A stretch of DNA of 64,000 bases from Buddleja alternifolia (Eukaryota; Streptophyta; Magnoliopsida; Lamiales; Scrophulariaceae). Position 1 is the first letter of the stretch, and each line of letters opens with the position of its first letter. The DNA is taken from positions 15,304,569-15,368,568 of the forward strand of contig CM033395.1 in NCBI GenBank assembly GCA_019426215.1. The letters are read 5' to 3'. The position numbers and the translations under genes are program-made. Shown piece by piece: positions 58,792 to 64,000 of the stretch. Below the pieces are notes generated by a model. The model ran no database searches and was not told the origin of the DNA. It saw only the letters and a program-made list of their open reading frames with translations.

Positions 58792-60258
58792 CACTACTAC
58801 AGAAATGACCTATTACAGCGGTTTTTTTTGGCCAATTACAGCGGTTTTAACCGCTGTAATAGGTACCGCTGTAATTGGGATCAGGCCAATTACAGCGGTT
58901 AAAAACCGCTGTAATAGATACCTATTACAGCGGTTATTTTTATAACCGCTGTAATAGGTACCCCTATTATAGCGGTTATAAAAATAACCGCTATTAAAAC
59001 AAAAAAAAAATTTTATTTTTAAGGGACCTATTACAGCGGTTTAGGAAAAAACCGCTGTAATAGTGTAGCCTATTACAGCGGTTTTTTCCAAAACCGCTGT
59101 AACAGGACCCTTAAAAAAAAAAAAAAATTTTGACCGTGTTGGAATGACATGAAATTTGCATGGTCATAGCGAAACGGCATTCCGAACAAAACGCAATTTC
59201 ACTTGCGCTCTCGAGATTTTAGCCATCTGAAATCGTTTAAGGCCTCCAATTTGCATTTTATTATAAAAATACCCTATTTTCGTAAAAAAAAACGCAAATT
59301 TGAGGCCTTAAACGATCTCAAATGGCTAAAATCCCGAGATCGCATGAAAAGTTCATGCGTTTTGTTTAGAATACCATTTCTCTATGATCGTACGAATTTC
59401 ATGTCATTCCGATACATCAATATTTCAACCGAAAAATATTTTCATAAATACAAAAATATACATACACCCACACACACACAAATATACATATACACCCACA
59501 TATACACAAAATAAATATACCCACACATACACAAATATACATACACCCATACATATAGGTGGTGTCGGCGGCGTTGATGGAGGTGGTAGTGTCGGCGGCG
59601 CTAGTGAGAGAGAGAGAGAGAGAGAGGAGTGAGAGATAAAGAGGAAATGAAGAAGATGAAATTTCGGTCAAAGCCTATTATAAAGAGGATTTTTATTTTC
59701 GGTCAAAGCCTATTATAGCGGTTCTTCTCAGAACCGCTGTAATAGGTCCGGAAAATTTTGGGCGGGAAAAATGGGGGGGAATTTTTTTTAAATATTTTGA
59801 CCTATTACAGCGGTTTTTTGAAGAACCGCTGTAATAGGTCGTTGATTTTTTTTTTTAGGTCCGAAAAATTTTGGGCGGGAAATATTGGGGGGGAATTTTA
59901 ATAAAATATTTTGACCTATTACAGCGGTTCTTTGAAGAACCGCTGTAATAGGTCTTTTTTTTTTTTAAGGTCCGGAAAATTTTGGGCCGGAAAAATTGGG
60001 GGAGAATTTTTTTTAAATATTTTGACCTATTACAGCGGTTCTTTAGTGAACCGCTGTAATAGGTCGAAACTATTACAGCGGTTCACTAAAGAACCGCTAT
60101 AATAGTCCTATTACAGCGGTTCATTAGTGAACCGCTGTAATAGGTTCGACCTATTACAGCGGTTCACTAAAGAACCGCTGTAATAGGGGCCTCCGTTCAG
60201 CGGTTTTTTCAAAACCGCTGTAATAATTGCGCTGTAATAGTTTATTTTTGTAGTAGTG
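58792..60258. mobile_element. Non-autonomous CACTA (EnSpm-type) element with hairpin arrays
   Basis: 1467 bp, terminal inverted repeats CACTACTACAGAAATGA / CACTACTACAAAAATAA, with a 3-bp target duplication TGA (58789-58791, 60259-60261). Both subterminal regions are packed with CCTATTACAGCGG and its complement, roughly 28 copies, mostly as short hairpins. 59700-60070 has three to four tandem units of about 115 bp that include AAAATTTTGGGCGGGAAA. The centre holds a long imperfect inverted repeat, AC/TA-rich simple sequence (59455-59560) and an AG run (59608-59628). No transposase. Confidence 0.9.
59139..59413. repeat. Long inverted repeat inside the CACTA element
   Basis: Two arms of about 120 bp (starting TTGGAATGACATGAAATT at 59139, mirrored by AATTTCATGTCATTCCGAT ending 59413) flank a loop of about 30 bp. 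Arm identity is roughly 80-85 percent by eye. Shared blocks include GATCGTTTAAGGCCT and ATTTTAGCCAT. It could fold into a long hairpin RNA. Confidence 0.8.
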
Positions 60259-60719
60259 TGATTCCCTACAGCATTAACTTCCGCCACCACTGGCTCATCC
60301 TCAACTTTTTTAACTGCTGCCACCTTTTTAGGAGGTGGTATAGTCTCATCCTCTTCCTCAGGGTATAACTCATCCTCCCAGGCTAAAAGCTCAATTTTTC
60401 CCAACTGACTTATTATCTAAACCCAAATGATCACCTTAGGCTCCAACATTGAGTTAGTGCCTAATCCTAGATCTCACCCCATCATAGAAATGTTGCACTA
60501 ATTCATCCATTGAGTAGTTGTTATCCGGACAATTCCGAACATTCCTTTATAACGAGCCCATACATCTACCAACGACTTATTTTTCCTATGCTTAAATCCC
60601 TTTATGTTGCCTCTGAGCTCGTTGATTCTCAAAGGTGGGAAGAATTTATTCAAAAACTCCTTGACGAGCTCTTCCCATGTGGTAATGGATTGTGCAGGTA
60701 GAGAGTTATACCATGTAGT

Positions 60720-62446
60720 TGTTGTGACTCGGTCTAGCGGATAAAATTTTTAATCTGAATCACTCCAAGAATCAAATCCGGGGTTTCATGATATTATTTC
60801 GCAATAAGAAAAATTACGAAAGAGAATAATCGAATTACATCTTGACGACAAAATTCAAATAATCAGCAGCAGCCCAAGACTCATGCCTCTAGATTATGAT
60901 GCGGAAGAAACATCTTCAACAAAGCTCTGATCTCCTACCCCGCAACAATGGGGGCGGCAGCTAGTTGGAGTGAGAGGGAGGGAATTTTGTCTTTCCTATT
61001 CCGCTAGGTTTCTTTGGCACAAAGTCAGATTCAGAATTGTGACTTTTTTTTTTTTTAGAATTTTGACACTGACTAACAACTTATACCAAGGAAACAAAAC
61101 CCCTAGGTGGAATAAGAGGGGGCGACCGCTAGGCCTATTTGGAATGAGCTTCCGGGCTTCATTTCTTAGCCGATGTGTAATTTATTAGTTCCAAGTCCAA
61201 TCTAATTGACTTTTAATTAATTACTTTAATCTAATTAAATTTAATCCAATTAATTTAATTCAATTTAATCCAATTAATTTAATTCAATTTATAAACTAAT
61301 TTCCAATTAATTTAACTTATGAATTAATATGATTTAATTAATTTATTTAATCCAATTAAATATCTTTAATTAAGTTATGTCATCCCTTTTGTTAGTCAAT
61401 CAAATCAAATTTGATTTTACCAAAATACCATTAGCATGGAAAAACATTTCTTTTCTTCACAAAGCGCGACTCTCTAGGCTTGATTCAATTGGCAATGGGA
61501 GGATTCCAAAGGATAAGGTTATCACCTAGCCAGCACCGTGGAACCAAATCGTAGCCCATTTGAATATGAGATGATCATGTCACCAGGAACCTTGATTACG
61601 ACTGCCATATGCGTATAAACTCTTCACCGACGTGACCCGATCAAGTAAGAGCCATGGTACGTCAACTTATAGAACTATGTTGTACTCGGTAATCATAATA
61701 ATGTGAAATTACCAAACTACTCTTCGTGACCATCACTAGTTAGTTTATATGCTTTGGACAAAGACTTTGTAATTTCAATTACTTATGATCATACAGGTCA
61801 CATACTTGTTTACTATCGAGATGGTGAATTCCATATTGGCAATTATCTTACAATGTCGAATGCACCATGTGAATCGTACTTCGAGTTCGACCCCACCTAT
61901 CAGGTTATACGTGTCTAACTACTCTGATAACATATCTAATACTACAAGCACATTATAAATAACTCATCTGGTCTAAAGTTCACACATACTATCGCAATCT
62001 TAATCCCAATCGTTGACTGTCAAAGAGTAAATATCCATGTGATTGGATTAATGCGAGTCGAGTTCAAATATGTTAATTCCATTAACTATATTAATGACAC
62101 CAGCTCCCACTATCTAATCAGTGTTCGACTGGCACTTCCTTGTCAAAGCAGGTGTCATACGAGTTGAATTTTAACGGCCAATTCAAATTTCTTAACTCAC
62201 GAACTATCTATAAGAGATTAATTACTTGACTCTTCCAGTGTCTCCTCTCAATCATAAGAGGTGGAAAGTCTATCCTCAAATCTCATGGATTTATTTGTTC
62301 AATACATTTAAATATCATTAGATTTATATGAACAAAATCAAAACCTTTATTCTATAAATAGAAACATAAAATCATTTGTACAAATAATTTATCAAAGCCC
62401 TACTCAATCTAATTTCCTCATTGGCATTGAGGGCATACACTTAACA
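60720..62446 (-). mobile_element. Solo LTR E in element D gag
   Basis: 1727 bp flanked by GTAGT (60715-60719, 62447-62451). On the minus strand it begins TGTTAAGTGTATGCCC at 62446, like the element C LTR, and ends at 60720. Same family as C, opposite orientation. It interrupts gag in the segment equivalent to element A near 12815. Confidence 0.9.
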
Positions 62447-63012
62447 GTAGTCCTATTATCCTTAAGAGAAAAGTGAAATAGTCTAAGTCGGATTGCATCT
62501 AAGTCACTTGGATGAAATTGCATAGTCAACAAAATGTTCTCAAAATTTTCCAAAGTGATCATGAGGTGAGTCACTTGGGTCTCCATAAAAGAGGTCATCC
62601 TGACCATGTTAAAGAGGTGTGAAGGGATGTGAAAGTTGGGTGAATAAAAAGGTGGTAACACAATTGGTGCCGGTAAAGTGTGTTATCTACGTGGTTGGCT
62701 ACCTCAAACCAATGGTAAAAGTGCTAGTGTTGCCGGTTGCATGACTTGAATAATATTCTGTAGCCACTCTCGGTTTTTTCGGTATATTCATGTCTAGAAA
62801 ATTCCCGGCCATTGCGTGATTTCTTCAGTTTGCTAGGATAGTACGTTTGATTTCCAGATCTAATTACTCGAGATTTCCTCTCAAAGCTCCGGTCATAAAC
62901 CTACAAACGAAAGCAGACCAAAGAGAAAATTAAAACAAAAACTAAAACGAAAGCAAGAATATAGAAAAACAGGAATTATTAAGGCTTGAAATAAAAACAA
63001 AACTAAAAATTA

Positions 63013-63036
63013 ACAAGTCCCAGACAACGACGCCAA
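63013..63036 (-). other. Primer binding site of element D
   Basis: Minus-strand TGGCGTCGTTGTCTGGGACT, a decayed tRNA-Asp type site, six bases from the LTR start at 63042 as in element A. Confidence 0.8.
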
Positions 63037-63041
63037 AAATT

Positions 63042-63891
63042 TGACACGAGAAATCCTATCGTGTTTGCACAACAAGTGGGCTAATCGTGTGTAGTAATAA
63101 AGTGAATTTTTTAGTTCGGAATATCGTTTCCACAGAGACTAGAATTTTAGCAATAATGAATTCAACTCAAGTTAACTATAAAACTAAAACTAAAACAAAG
63201 AATAGCAATTATCTAGAATAAAGCCAAGGTTGGTAATTTTATGGAAAACAGATATAGAAAAAAGCAACTAAGACACATGCATCGACACAAATCAATCAAT
63301 TATCAATATAAAAGCATTAATCGTATTTCAGATTATTCCTGCTAAAGTGGAATTTTCTTTATGTTCGTTAATCGATCCCTCGCGATAATAAACCTATACT
63401 TAATTAACAACCCCCCTAATATCTCCATCCGGGCATCTAATTAACAAGTAAGCATTAAGAACTAGAAATTCCCCAGATTTATCTGGCTAACTGCATCTCC
63501 GATTCTCAAAGATGATGTGATGATCCTTTTTGAACATTAAATTACCTTATCCCAAATGACTAATTTAAGCAATATATCATACATGTGATGGCCAAACACA
63601 CATAAGCATTAAGAACAGGATCAAGACACTTAGCAACGAATAATCCTCAATACGAAAAAATTATTTCTATATATCAAAAATCATGATTCAGCCTAAGCAT
63701 GAACATAGTCTACATAGTTAGATATTCATACTAAGGTAAAAACAACTAAACATAATGTTCATGAAAAAACTCCCTATGACTTGATCTTCAATTCTGGAGT
63801 CTTGAAACGTTTGATCTTCTTGCTCTCAAATGTAAGTGAAATTAGGGCTGAATTCTAGACTAAAAATAGACCTCTAGCCCTAGAGAAACAA

Positions 63892-63937
<46 letters not shown>

Positions 63938-64000
63938 GTGGAAGGGATGACACCAACTTGAATTAGAATTGGAAATTTCCAAAAAACTACTCAGCCGACC
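63042..64000 (-). repeat. 5' LTR of element D, runs off the window
   Basis: It matches 28701-30170 of the 3' LTR without the MITE. The block at the TATA position is expanded into an AT dinucleotide tract (63896-63934). The window ends just before the CpG motif copies would appear. Confidence 0.87.
63896..63934. repeat. (AT)n microsatellite at the D LTR TATA box
   Basis: About 19 AT units sit between conserved flanks (AAACAATCTG and AAGGGTGGAAGG), where the 3' LTR has only GATATGATATATAAGGG. Confidence 0.9.

Larger units (their letters stand above)
57825..62896 (-). pseudogene. Element D gag and linker, broken by two insertions
   Basis: Start by homology at 62896. Pieces, from right: N-terminus (62661-62404, with FYSPNFHIPSHLFNM and LDAIRLRLFHFSLKD), middle (60719-60260, with WEDELYPEEEDE), and linker with VTLRSGKKVKNAS (58503-58234). 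Below about 58140 the sequence aligns with the protease-side segment of element A. Solo LTR E and the CACTA element interrupt it. Stops and frameshifts are present throughout. Confidence 0.8.
28701..64000 (-). mobile_element. Element D: Athila-like Ty3/gypsy element, apparently non-autonomous, host of nested insertions
   Basis: Sense is minus. The 5' LTR begins at 63042 and runs past the window; the 3' LTR is 28701-30498. Both inner/outer ends share the block TGACACGAGAAATCCTATCG. The internal part keeps a tRNA-Asp-like primer site, gag pieces, a spacer homologous to that of element A, and 3' UTR. RT, RNase H, integrase and the post-integrase ORF are absent: the sequence goes from the post-integrase block (57605) to gag-linker/protease-side sequence within 300 bp. 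Insertions: hAT MITE, element C (with B and G inside), CACTA element and solo LTR E. Without them about 6 kb of D is visible. Confidence 0.85.

Noticed and set aside
59203..59632. Plus-strand frames in the CACTA core
   Set aside because: They derive from the inverted repeat and AC/TA simple sequence, with no domain or conserved start.
58808..60240. CRISPR-like array of short repeats
   Set aside because: Repeats alternate orientation and spacing is irregular, with CACTA termini and a TGA target duplication; the sequence context is a plant genome.

Overview
The window looks like repeat-dense heterochromatin of a flowering plant, probably a dicot. It is built almost entirely of LTR retrotransposons nested inside one another, plus DNA-transposon debris. 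Support comes from tRNA-iMet and tRNA-Asp type primer sites, Sirevirus-like Ty1/copia and Athila-like Ty3/gypsy proteins, and a plant PTEN-type exon fragment. I found no intact host gene and no RNA gene. The species cannot be named from this sequence.

Left third (1-21168), all on the minus strand. An Athila-type Ty3/gypsy element (A, 3746-15178) has a full 5' LTR, a tRNA-Asp primer site, gag-protease, RT-RNaseH-integrase and an extra downstream ORF. Its 3' LTR is only a 14-bp stub. A is inserted in the RT gene of a decayed Sirevirus copy (B', 15179-21168). The left end of the window (1-3745) is a near-identical second copy of 13737-17490: the A LTR plus adjoining B' sequence. This implies a 13.7-kb tandem rearrangement that extends beyond the window.

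Middle-left (21169-28700) is an unclassified sequence split by a non-autonomous LTR element (F, 21748-26736, TSD AGTTT). Next come a MITE remnant and a broken PTEN-like phosphatase fragment that is itself split by an 855-bp hAT-like element (TSD GATGTGAG).

Right half (28701 to the end) is one old minus-strand, Athila-like, apparently non-autonomous element (D) that has been inserted into repeatedly. A 550-bp hAT MITE (TSD ACTGATTG) is in its 3' LTR. A decayed Ty1/copia element C (31556-57107, TSD CCCAC) is in its 3' UTR. A 1467-bp CACTA element (58792-60258, TSD TGA) and a solo LTR E (60720-62446, TSD GTAGT) are in its gag. Element C carries a young Sirevirus B (31619-45892, TSD TTATT) in its 5' LTR and a solo LTR G (49758-51490, TSD AATAC) at the start of its gag. 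B is the youngest and most complete unit: its LTRs differ by about three substitutions, pol is open with all catalytic motifs, and a 1268-codon ORF follows pol.

The most unusual signal is that elements A and D carry arrays of a short CpG-rich near-palindrome at the same three structural positions: LTR U3, the spacer after integrase, and the gag linker before protease. The motif sequence is different in each element (GGCGCCTAGGCG-like in A, ACGTTCGAACGT-like in D). Elements B and C also show their own recurrent CpG words. This resembles family-specific recognition sites for a self-regulation or anti-silencing system, which is a hypothesis.
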